Assembly: GCA_964594115.1 (NCBI GenBank)
Contig: CAZQLD010000023.1
Span: forward strand, 1-11,177
Reading direction: 5' to 3'
Source: MFWN01 sp964594115
Lineage (GTDB): Archaea; Nanobdellota; Nanobdellia; Pacearchaeales; GW2011-AR1
DNA: 11,177 nt
This document shows positions 6,101 through 11,177 of the stretch, piece by piece. Below the pieces are notes generated by a model. That model made no database searches, was not told the DNA's origin, and saw nothing but the letters and a program-made list of their open reading frames with translations. Position 1 is the first letter of the stretch. The number at the start of each line of letters is the position of its first letter. The position numbers were made by a program, and so were the translations under genes.

Positions 6101-6668
6101 TGATTGTGTCGATGAAAAACAAACAAGAACCTGCGAGAATTTAAATCCTAATTGCAATATTAACAAGCCGATTGTAAAGAGGGGTTGTAGGGTTAATTGG
6201 TCTAAGGGAAATAGAGAAGATGTTTTATTTGATATTGGTTTAGGGATTTTTAATAAGACAGTTTCTTCTGGAAAACTATCTGGATTAATTGGGTTAGTGA
6301 ATTTAAGGATTCCAGAAGGAGTTAATGCATCTCTTTATTATAGAATCCTAGATTCTTCTGGCAGAATAGTTTATGAGGAAACTGAGATGATTTTTGTTGA
6401 AGCTCAAACAGAATTTACTAAGGAAATTGATGTTTCTACTTTGAATGAAGGAGATTACACTTTTTTAATTGATTTGGCTTATGAAGGACAAACAGAGCAT
6501 GCTCAGATACAGGATTATTTCGTTATTGAGAAAGCAAGGTTATTTGTATTAAATAATGGGAATTTTGTTTTTATTATAATTATATTCGCTGTTTTTTTAT
6601 GCTTTTGGTTACTTTATAGACTAAGAAGAGTCTATAAAACAAAGAAATTAAGGAAAAGAAGAATTTAG
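3168..6668 (+). CDS. Large membrane-anchored surface protein with beta-helix and TSP1-like module
   Basis: A 1166-residue exported protein. After a basic N-terminus comes a transmembrane/signal segment at about 17-34 (STLLLIILSLLILIIYP). An ectodomain of mixed beta sequence follows to about 240, then a sequon-rich stalk at 248-307 with nine N-x-S/T sites. Residues ~384-825 form a right-handed parallel beta-helix of the NosD/pectate-lyase-like type, with an entry segment (TLNIENAVYTLTQDVNSTGT onward) and rungs of 23-26 residues starting G-[IV]-Y. A CnaB/Ig-like part (~845-950) and a six-cysteine thrombospondin-type-1-like module (968-1007, CKPNWDCSVWSDC) follow, then an Ig-like domain to ~1120. 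A C-terminal membrane helix (~1133-1150) ends in a strongly basic 16-residue tail. Beta-helix proteins of this kind often bind or cut polysaccharides, but no catalytic site is recognised; adhesion or envelope structure is inferred. GGAG at 3160-3163 supports the start at 3168; ATG 3186 is an alternative. Confidence 0.88.
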   Translation: MRDKNLMRNKKGERNKVYSTLLLIILSLLILIIYPRINMFLIRQVEEIEESEEVKAPQVGDGKEVIYLGYKYANKSGIIVSVEPYVSCTWLVEGDWKKCEVIFEIENQKQIKEILSFPEIELNFENSENIRNVEVTYSNTFIVEDEIYYTMKTEIVEKKNKQEKSKGKNNAEGVGVSISETGEKRLSKPMERKIAKLKDKRLSEEFAERAITKVVVRREEIHFKRRKFTDFLEFTHTAEKVIKKISENVSEQNYSSQNLTEQEGFAMEENISRQNLSEFKGEAVNMTNITGQNFTEPAFDISAKNNTKDLKSMIESISKEDNLTDSNSLISGFVIKTEESKDRQFSLDTDKPFAVKISFEIPKYKGNSFDFKILDKSFEAFIDPEISACGTLNIENAVYTLTQDVNSTGTCFTISANNVTLDCQGYEINYSSLGSVGYGIYSTANFTTIRNCIISKGNSSLLLDAGIFMLNSTSSRIYNNSILVSSGATFTSGIYLEASINNDVFNNTINISSNSSYAIYLYSSSSFVNITGNNIYALGNTGFGIYVIDDSNFTIIDRNNITTSGTGGYGIYVDCFSPSINNNLITVSGEDAYGILLESSLNASVVSNNISTFGIFSGNGIYMDEFLNSTINSNTIFTSGEEGYGIYLDSKSDYNTIISNIIETLADGSYGIYLFSGDYNNVDNNTIIISNAEEAFAISLGTDSGANTITNNNITTLGYSGYGIYFYGSNFNILSNNTISTSGASSPGLYIDTFSDNNFTGNTIVTSGNDSYGVFLHYANTVFFKYENITTNSYCIFINSQGNNITIEDSSLNAKVSNSDLLVNNGVSYGVWNFTNVSFDDKNWSITANGTLNVMWYFDILTNYSNGTTASNVNITVFDNTGVFRFSELTNSSGRISRKSLTEYIQTNSSSITYYSNYTVNASISSQALNQSVNITENKDMIFTFTGSSSDSRVQESPRVFSVGAGKCKPNWDCSVWSDCVDEKQTRTCENLNPNCNINKPIVKRGCRVNWSKGNREDVLFDIGLGIFNKTVSSGKLSGLIGLVNLRIPEGVNASLYYRILDSSGRIVYEETEMIFVEAQTEFTKEIDVSTLNEGDYTFLIDLAYEGQTEHAQIQDYFVIEKARLFVLNNGNFVFIIIIFAVFLCFWLLYRLRRVYKTKKLRKRRI
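4476..5620 (+). repeat. Array of degenerate 24-26-residue beta-helix rungs
   Basis: Inside the large surface protein (residues 437 to about 818) at least thirteen consecutive units begin with G-[IV]-[YF]-[LVM] or a close variant. Each contains an asparagine-rich turn (NNT, NNN or SNN) followed by I-x-[TI] and S-G, and each is 23-26 residues long. Example starts: GIYLEASINN, GIYVIDDSNF, GIYMDEFLNS, GIYLFSGDYN. The repetition is visible in DNA as recurring tatggaatttat-like words. This is a protein-structural repeat and not mobile DNA. Confidence 0.85.
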
Positions 6669-6681
6669 CAGAGTATTCTTG

Positions 6682-6695
6682 AAAAATATATTTTT
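6682..6695 (+). terminator. Palindromic A/T tract, putative terminator of the beta-helix gene
   Basis: AAAAATATATTTTT is a perfect 14-bp palindrome ending in five Ts, 14 bp after the stop codon of the large surface protein and just before the TATA box of the next unit. T-rich tracts of this kind commonly end archaeal transcripts. Its AT richness makes this a modest call. Confidence 0.4.
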
Positions 6696-6702
6696 AAAAA
6701 GA

Positions 6703-6710
6703 TTTATAAA
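6703..6710 (+). promoter_or_regulatory. TATA box of the ribbon-helix-helix/giant protein unit
   Basis: TTTATAAA, preceded by a purine-rich stretch (aaaaaga) that could serve as the TFB recognition element. The usual spacing of about 25 bp puts the transcription start near 6731-6735, exactly where the tandem 10-bp repeats begin. That leaves a leader of about 45-50 nt with a GAGG ribosome-binding site. Confidence 0.6.
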
Positions 6711-6731
6711 CTAATTTTTGCTCTTTTATAG

Positions 6732-6761
6732 CGTAATATTTCGTAATATTTCGTAATACTT
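6732..6761 (+). repeat. Three tandem 10-bp repeats, candidate ribbon-helix-helix operator
   Basis: CGTAATATTT, CGTAATATTT and CGTAATACTT lie head to tail with no spacer. The first two are identical and the third differs at one base. The 10-bp period puts each copy on the same face of the helix. This is how Arc/MetJ/CopG-type ribbon-helix-helix proteins bind, with adjacent dimers on tandem sites. The array overlaps the predicted transcription start and ends 18 bp before the start codon of a ribbon-helix-helix gene, so negative autoregulation of the whole unit, including the giant surface protein, is the natural reading. Binding itself is inferred. Confidence 0.65.
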
Positions 6762-6767
6762 TCAAAA

Positions 6768-6771
6768 GAGG
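6768..6771 (+). promoter_or_regulatory. Ribosome-binding site of the ribbon-helix-helix gene
   Basis: GAGG eight nucleotides before the ATG at 6780, supporting that start. Confidence 0.55.
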
Positions 6772-6779
6772 CAAAAATA

Positions 6780-6962
6780 ATGGGTAAAAAAGAGTTAAAA
6801 GAGAGGGCTAGCTTTACTTTTGACAAAAAGACACTTGAAGTTCTAGACGAGCTTATGGAGTTAGATGAGTATAGAAATAAGTCGCATATTGTTGAAAATG
6901 CAATAAAACTTCTTAGTAAAGAGAAATTGCCTGAGAATTCTAAGAAAAGGGGTGGAAAATGA
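6780..6962 (+). CDS. Ribbon-helix-helix (CopG/Arc-like) DNA-binding protein
   Basis: A 60-residue protein with the classic ribbon-helix-helix layout: a short beta-strand RASFTFDKKT (9-18) that would insert in the major groove as a dimer, helix A LEVLDELMELDEYR (19-32), the turn NKS, and helix B HIVENAIKLLSKE (36-48). A lysine-rich tail (51-60) follows. The NKSHIVENAI turn matches the conserved NRSE-x-I-EEAI pattern of the family. It is probably a repressor of its own operon: tandem 10-bp repeats sit over the promoter. No toxin gene follows. Instead the stop codon overlaps the start of a giant surface protein (ATGA), which argues against an antitoxin and for a dedicated surface-gene regulator. 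Confidence 0.88.
   Translation: MGKKELKERASFTFDKKTLEVLDELMELDEYRNKSHIVENAIKLLSKEKLPENSKKRGGK
6947..6955 (+). promoter_or_regulatory. Ribosome-binding site that sets the giant protein's start
   Basis: AAGGGGTGG inside the end of the ribbon-helix-helix gene, ending 3 nt before the ATG at 6959. Together with the ATGA overlap it favours 6959 over the in-frame ATG at 7019, which has no comparable site. Confidence 0.6.
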
Positions 6963-9900
6963 ATAAAACAGCTCTCTTTGGAAAAGAGACTTGGGAGAGA
7001 AAAGTGAATAAAAAGGCAATGGCTAAAATAGGTGCGATAAGTATTGTTGTAATAATTTGTTTAATTATCTTATTTTTCCTTGTTTTGCCTTTATTTAGTT
7101 CTGCAGTTGTTCAGAAAAATATTTATGTTTTAGGAGAAAAAATTAAAATTGATGTAGCAGGAGAGTATAAACTAAAAATTATAACTCCTTCGACTTCATA
7201 TATAAGACAAGGGGAAGGAAGCATTATTTTCAAACCAGAAGAACTCGGAGAGTATAAGATTATTTTAGAAACAAAAGAAGAAATAAGAAATTATGAGTTT
7301 AAGGTTGTTTCTGAGGAATTTGAGGAAGAACTTGTAAAAGAAGTAAATGAAACTGTAACTGAAATTAGTGAGGTAGAAGAGGCTAATGAAGGGCAGGAAG
7401 AGTTTGCAGAAGAAGAATCTGGAGAAGAGAAGGAAATTGAGATTAAGGTTGAAGAATATCAAATAGTTGTTGGAGAGCCTGTAAGATTTAATGAAAATTT
7501 AAATGCAAGCTCAGAAAAGATTAGAATAAAGATTCCAGGAGCAAGTGAAAATATTTCAGTCTATAAATTAGAGGGCTATGGAAAAGAGAATATCAGTTTT
7601 GAAGTTAATAATCTTATCTTAAATAGAATTTTAGGAGCCTTTTCTGGAAATAAGGCTGAAAAAGATATTGTTTTAGAGGATATCAAAGGAGAGGTGGAAA
7701 TTCAGTATTCTCTTCCTGGGCCAAAGAAAAAAGAGAAGCAACTATCTGAAAAGAAGAAGGAAGTAAAGGTTTATTCTGATTTTGATTATGAAAATGTTTT
7801 AGCTTATACTGAGATTGAGGAGACTTTAACCTTAGAACAGAAAGATATGATTAGGGTTTATTGGAAAGAAGAGAATAAATATCTTAGTTTTACAGTTAAA
7901 GATGAGAATAATAATAATTTAATTGATAAAATAGAATGGATTGTGCCTCACTTATCAGAACAGACATTTGAAATTTCAATCGAGGTTTTAAATGTTCAGA
8001 GCTATCCTACAGTAGGGGGAGATTGGACAGTTAGATTTACAACAGTTGGGAAAGCTGATTTAATTATTAAAGCTGTAAATGGAACTGAGTTTGGCAAGGA
8101 CTTAGAGTTTTTAGAAATTAAATGCGGGCCAAAGATTATGAACTATGAATGGAGGGATGGAATCTTTATTAAAGATTATGAATGTAATGAGACTGGGAGT
8201 GAGATAAGCAAGGTTTTAACTTCTGGAAAGCACCATCTTGAGTTTAATTTTGGTGGGCAAAAAGCATATGCCCATAATATTGCTAATCAGGTAGTTCAGG
8301 TTTTTTATAATAATTTTGAAAGTGGTACAGCTGGATTAATATTAACAGGAGCATGTGCCAGATCTTCTAGTTCATACTGTGCTAATGGTGGAGGATTATG
8401 GTGTATAAGGTGCCCTGGAGATGGGACAGCCTTTAATATAACAATGGATTTTTCTTCTTATGATGAATGTGTCTTTACTTGGGATTGGAGAACACAATCT
8501 ATAAGTGGGGCCGAACACATAGAGCTTCAGTATTATAATGGAACTGGATATGCTACAATTGATTCTCATAGTGATGGAGATAGTGAAGGGGTTTGGAATT
8601 CTGGTTGGTCTTATAATTTGTCAAATTTTAGTTTTGTTCCTGCAGTTAATTCTGGGATGAGGCATTATGGTGTTGGTAGTTATACTTATTCTGATAGGTG
8701 GAATATGACTTGTTATATATATAATGATGCTCCAAATACACCTGTTCCTGAAATAAATTCAACAGATTATAGTAATGAAACAAGTGTTGATTTGAATTGT
8801 TTTGATGTTCTGAGTGATGATGATGCTGGAGATGATATGAATGTAACAGTTAAATGGTACAAAAATCAGGTTTTGAATTTGACTTTTGATTATAATAATA
8901 GTTATTCAGAAGGTAGTCTTTTCAGTGCTGTTTTAGATAGTGGAAATACCAGTGTTGGAGAAAACTGGAGTTGTGGCATGAGGACTTATGATGGAGTAGA
9001 TTATAGTAACTGGGGGAATAGTACCACTCTTGAAATATTGGAAATAGAAATGCCTCCTTCAATCAGTAATACCTCTTGTTATAAATCAGGAGTTGGCTGG
9101 GTTAATTGTACAACTTTAGGGTATGGGGATGTTCTTACTCTTGTGAGGACTAACTGTACTCCAGGAGAAGGAGCTATTAGTAACGTTACTTTTTCACTTG
9201 AGAATCTTGATGATAATTATGTTTATTTTAATTCAACTGTAACAAGTCAAACAGATGGATTCTGGGAATATGATCTTAGTGACCTTACAATTAATGATTC
9301 TGGAGATTTTAATTTACATACAATTTGTAGGGAAAATCCCATAACAACAGAAGATATTAATTGGAGCATACCTTGGGGGAATTTAACTATAGATTTGGTA
9401 GATCCTAACACAGATACAAATGTTCTTCAATATGAGTTTTTCAATTTCACTGCCCAAGTGAATTGTGTAGGTGGAGAGTGTGGAAATATAAATGCTACCC
9501 TTGATCCTGTTAATTGGTGGAATTCAAATTGGGATTATAGAGCGCAAATAAATATAACTGAAAATTCTGGAAGCGCAGTAAGTAACTGGACAACTAATGT
9601 TTCTGTAGATACTGCGAGCCTTGTTTCTGCAGGAAAGATGAATGAAGATATGAGTGATTTGAGAATTGTTGAAAATGGAACAGAAATAACATATCATATT
9701 GAGCCAAATACAAATAACACAGCAAATACAGTAATTCATTTTAAGGTATCTAGTTTGTCTGCATCTTCAACAAAAGATGATGTTTACATGTATTATGGAA
9801 ACTCTGTTGTTTCAGCTCCAAGTTATGATTATAATAATGTCTATATGTTCTGGGATGATTTTAGCCGGGCTGATATTGCAGATATAACTGCAGAATCTAA

Positions 9901-11177
9901 TTATAGCTCTGTTGGAACTGCAATATGGAATATCACCAACAATAAACTGATTGTTTCAGGTGGTTCAGGAGACCCTAATAAATTACAAATAGATTATCTT
10001 GGGTCGGGTCCTTCTTTTACAGATGGAGTTGTTGATGTTAAGATGCAAGTAACTGTCTGGACTGATGGAGATGATTATAGATTTGGTCCAAGTTTGAGGA
10101 TGGATGGGGCTGGTGGAGCAGGAAGAGGTTATTGTTCTTTGTTCCATAATGCTGATGGCGCAAGCGGGGAACTAGACGCTTTAAATGACCAGGTTGCCTG
10201 GATTAATCAGGGAACTTACGCATGGTATGTGGATACATGGTATCATCATAAATTTCAGGTAATTGGGCAGAATATTTACCAAAAAGTATGGGGGGAGGAT
10301 GCTGCAGAACCTGGCTCTTGGAATTATGGACCTATTGCTACAGGTGGTTCAAGAACAACTGGCTATTATGGTTTAACTGCTTCAAACGCAGATGCTACTG
10401 TAGAATATGATGATTTAAGAGTTTACAAAGCAATGACAAGCGCACCAAGTTATGTTTTAGGCAGTGAGGAAAATGAGTCTGGTAAAGGAGTCATTCCTAT
10501 GAATTCTGGAAATCCCTTTTACACGAATTCTCAGAATCCAATGTCTTACACTGGAACAAGTTGTTTAGAAGGCATGGCAAATAATAGTTGTAATGTAACA
10601 TGGAGTGTTAATGCAACTGGAGATGTTGGTTCAACCTGGGAGTTTTTTGTTACTGCAAATTCTACAAATTATAGTGGTGTTTCAGGTAATGAATCATTGA
10701 GAATTAATATCACAATTACTGATACTACTGCAACAGCCCCAACAATAAATCAGATACAGTGTGAAGAAGGAGGAAGCTTTAAAGATTGTGAAGAAGTTGA
10801 TTTTGGAGAAACTTTAACAAAAGTCAGAATTCATTGTAATGACTCTGATGGATATATAATAAATGCTAGTTTTAATTTGACAAACATTCCAAACTCTTAT
10901 AATTATTTTTATAATAATGCAACATCTAGTATAGGTGACTGGTGGGAGTATGATAATATAGATATTGTTATTAATGAGTCTGGGGAGTTTAGATTAGATG
11001 TTGGATGTTGGGATAATGAGTCTGTGTTTGATTCTGATTATGCAAGCTGGACTGTTGCTTGGGGAACATTAAACGTTACTTTAATAAGCCCAAGTAGCAA
11101 CACAAATGTCAATCCAAATCAGTTTTTCAATTTCACTGCCCAAGTGAATTGTGTAGGTGGAGAGTGTGGAAATATAA
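6959..11177 (+). CDS. Giant modular surface protein with DUF2341 and Ig-like modules, 3' end outside the window
   Basis: At least 1406 residues, open at the right edge. A basic N-terminus (1-23) precedes a hydrophobic signal/anchor at 24-46 with a possible signal peptidase site after SSA (47-49). Then come an Ig-like domain (~49-118), an acidic linker (~119-160) and a beta-rich region to ~345 containing an Asp/Asn loop at 315-323 (DENNNNLID). A further domain runs to ~440, and a cysteine-rich jelly-roll-like stretch covers ~449-591. After an Ig-like domain (~592-697) a module follows: Ig-like A (699-~815), Ig-like B with FFNFTAQVNCVGGECGNI (827-844), DUF2341 (852-~960, NWWNSNWDYRAQI), a concanavalin-like lectin domain (966-~1158, ending DDLRVYKA), and a NEW3-like Ig domain (~1178-1258). 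Then A and B begin again exactly 562 residues on. N-glycosylation sequons are frequent throughout. This suggests a secreted or anchored adhesin or envelope protein, possibly glycan-binding; no enzyme motif is seen. It is coupled to the ribbon-helix-helix gene by ATGA. Confidence 0.88.
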   Translation, partial: MNKTALFGKETWERKVNKKAMAKIGAISIVVIICLIILFFLVLPLFSSAVVQKNIYVLGEKIKIDVAGEYKLKIITPSTSYIRQGEGSIIFKPEELGEYKIILETKEEIRNYEFKVVSEEFEEELVKEVNETVTEISEVEEANEGQEEFAEEESGEEKEIEIKVEEYQIVVGEPVRFNENLNASSEKIRIKIPGASENISVYKLEGYGKENISFEVNNLILNRILGAFSGNKAEKDIVLEDIKGEVEIQYSLPGPKKKEKQLSEKKKEVKVYSDFDYENVLAYTEIEETLTLEQKDMIRVYWKEENKYLSFTVKDENNNNLIDKIEWIVPHLSEQTFEISIEVLNVQSYPTVGGDWTVRFTTVGKADLIIKAVNGTEFGKDLEFLEIKCGPKIMNYEWRDGIFIKDYECNETGSEISKVLTSGKHHLEFNFGGQKAYAHNIANQVVQVFYNNFESGTAGLILTGACARSSSSYCANGGGLWCIRCPGDGTAFNITMDFSSYDECVFTWDWRTQSISGAEHIELQYYNGTGYATIDSHSDGDSEGVWNSGWSYNLSNFSFVPAVNSGMRHYGVGSYTYSDRWNMTCYIYNDAPNTPVPEINSTDYSNETSVDLNCFDVLSDDDAGDDMNVTVKWYKNQVLNLTFDYNNSYSEGSLFSAVLDSGNTSVGENWSCGMRTYDGVDYSNWGNSTTLEILEIEMPPSISNTSCYKSGVGWVNCTTLGYGDVLTLVRTNCTPGEGAISNVTFSLENLDDNYVYFNSTVTSQTDGFWEYDLSDLTINDSGDFNLHTICRENPITTEDINWSIPWGNLTIDLVDPNTDTNVLQYEFFNFTAQVNCVGGECGNINATLDPVNWWNSNWDYRAQINITENSGSAVSNWTTNVSVDTASLVSAGKMNEDMSDLRIVENGTEITYHIEPNTNNTANTVIHFKVSSLSASSTKDDVYMYYGNSVVSAPSYDYNNVYMFWDDFSRADIADITAESNYSSVGTAIWNITNNKLIVSGGSGDPNKLQIDYLGSGPSFTDGVVDVKMQVTVWTDGDDYRFGPSLRMDGAGGAGRGYCSLFHNADGASGELDALNDQVAWINQGTYAWYVDTWYHHKFQVIGQNIYQKVWGEDAAEPGSWNYGPIATGGSRTTGYYGLTASNADATVEYDDLRVYKAMTSAPSYVLGSEENESGKGVIPMNSGNPFYTNSQNPMSYTGTSCLEGMANNSCNVTWSVNATGDVGSTWEFFVTANSTNYSGVSGNESLRINITITDTTATAPTINQIQCEEGGSFKDCEEVDFGETLTKVRIHCNDSDGYIINASFNLTNIPNSYNYFYNNATSSIGDWWEYDNIDIVINESGEFRLDVGCWDNESVFDSDYASWTVAWGTLNVTLISPSSNTNVNPNQFFNFTAQVNCVGGECGNI
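9435..9491 (+). repeat. 57-bp direct repeat, copy 1, within the giant surface gene
   Basis: Identical at all 57 positions to 11121-11177, with an offset of 1686 bp (562 codons, in frame). It encodes FFNFTAQVNCVGGECGNI of Ig-like module B. Identity stops abruptly on the left (G at 9434 against C at 11120). Confidence 0.97.
11121..11177 (+). repeat. 57-bp direct repeat, copy 2, running to the window edge
   Basis: Perfect match to 9435-9491 up to the last base, so its true right boundary is unknown. If the protein period holds, a second DUF2341/lectin module should follow. An exact repeat meeting the window edge is also what an assembly break would look like. Confidence 0.97.

Noticed and set aside
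5957..6166. Minus-strand open frame opposite the TSP1-like region
   Set aside because: It overlaps well-supported coding sequence and has no motif or start signals.
6732..6761. Start of a CRISPR array
   Set aside because: The repeat unit is 10 bp with no spacers and lies in a promoter.
6780..6962. Antitoxin of a toxin-antitoxin pair
   Set aside because: The ribbon-helix-helix fold and autoregulatory repeats would fit, but the coupled downstream gene is a giant exported protein and not a small toxin.
7019..7021. Alternative start of the giant protein at an in-frame ATG (Met21)
   Set aside because: It would give a tidier signal peptide, but ATGA overlap and the purine-rich site at 6947-6955 favour 6959; not fully excluded.
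7265..7462. Minus-strand Phe-rich open frame
   Set aside because: It is the complement of the acidic linker of the giant protein; GAA/GAG codons read as TTC/CTC.
9524..9739. Minus-strand cysteine/isoleucine-rich open frame
   Set aside because: It is antisense to the DUF2341 domain, whose plus-strand reading is clearly real.

Overview
The window is AT-rich (about 30% GC by eye), densely coded, and looks archaeal, most likely from a DPANN lineage of the Woesearchaeota/Pacearchaeota kind. The reasons are a geranylgeranyl-type prenyl synthase, TATA-like boxes close to start codons (some genes look leaderless), small archaeal-style DNA-binding proteins, and very large exported proteins. Those proteins carry right-handed beta-helix, thrombospondin-like, DUF2341 and Ig-like modules and are packed with N-glycosylation sequons. 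The lineage is an inference from gene style. No rRNA, tRNA, CRISPR array or transposase was seen.

Layout. Positions 1-1053 (+) hold an isoprenoid pair: the C-terminal half of a polyprenyl diphosphate synthase and a type I isopentenyl-diphosphate isomerase 3 bp downstream. Positions 1085-2781 (-) hold a signalling/regulatory block: a single-domain response regulator, a RecA/KaiC-like protein without a P-loop, and an Lrp/AsnC-family regulator. A short decayed piece of a second response regulator lies directly behind the Lrp-like gene (2134-2226). Positions 2782-2977 form a divergent promoter region with a cluster of TTAAAC-type repeats.

Positions 2978-11177 (+) contain two units of the same design, each a tiny DNA-binding protein translationally coupled to a very large membrane-anchored or exported surface protein. 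In the first, a 66-aa winged-helix protein overlaps by 11 bp a 1166-aa beta-helix/TSP1 protein with transmembrane segments at both ends. In the second, a 60-aa ribbon-helix-helix protein overlaps through ATGA a protein of at least 1406 aa that is still open at the window edge. The second unit has a clear TATA box followed by three tandem 10-bp repeats at the expected transcription start, which is a convincing candidate operator for the ribbon-helix-helix protein.

How the genes may work together. The isoprenoid genes supply archaeal lipid precursors. The other genes look like a cell-surface programme with local regulators: an Lrp-like protein divergent from the first surface unit, an orphan receiver and a KaiC-like relative beside it, and one dedicated small regulator per surface protein. 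The last gene is built from repeated modules with a 562-residue period. A perfect 57-bp repeat of its interior reaches exactly to the last base of the window, so this edge could be an assembly break.
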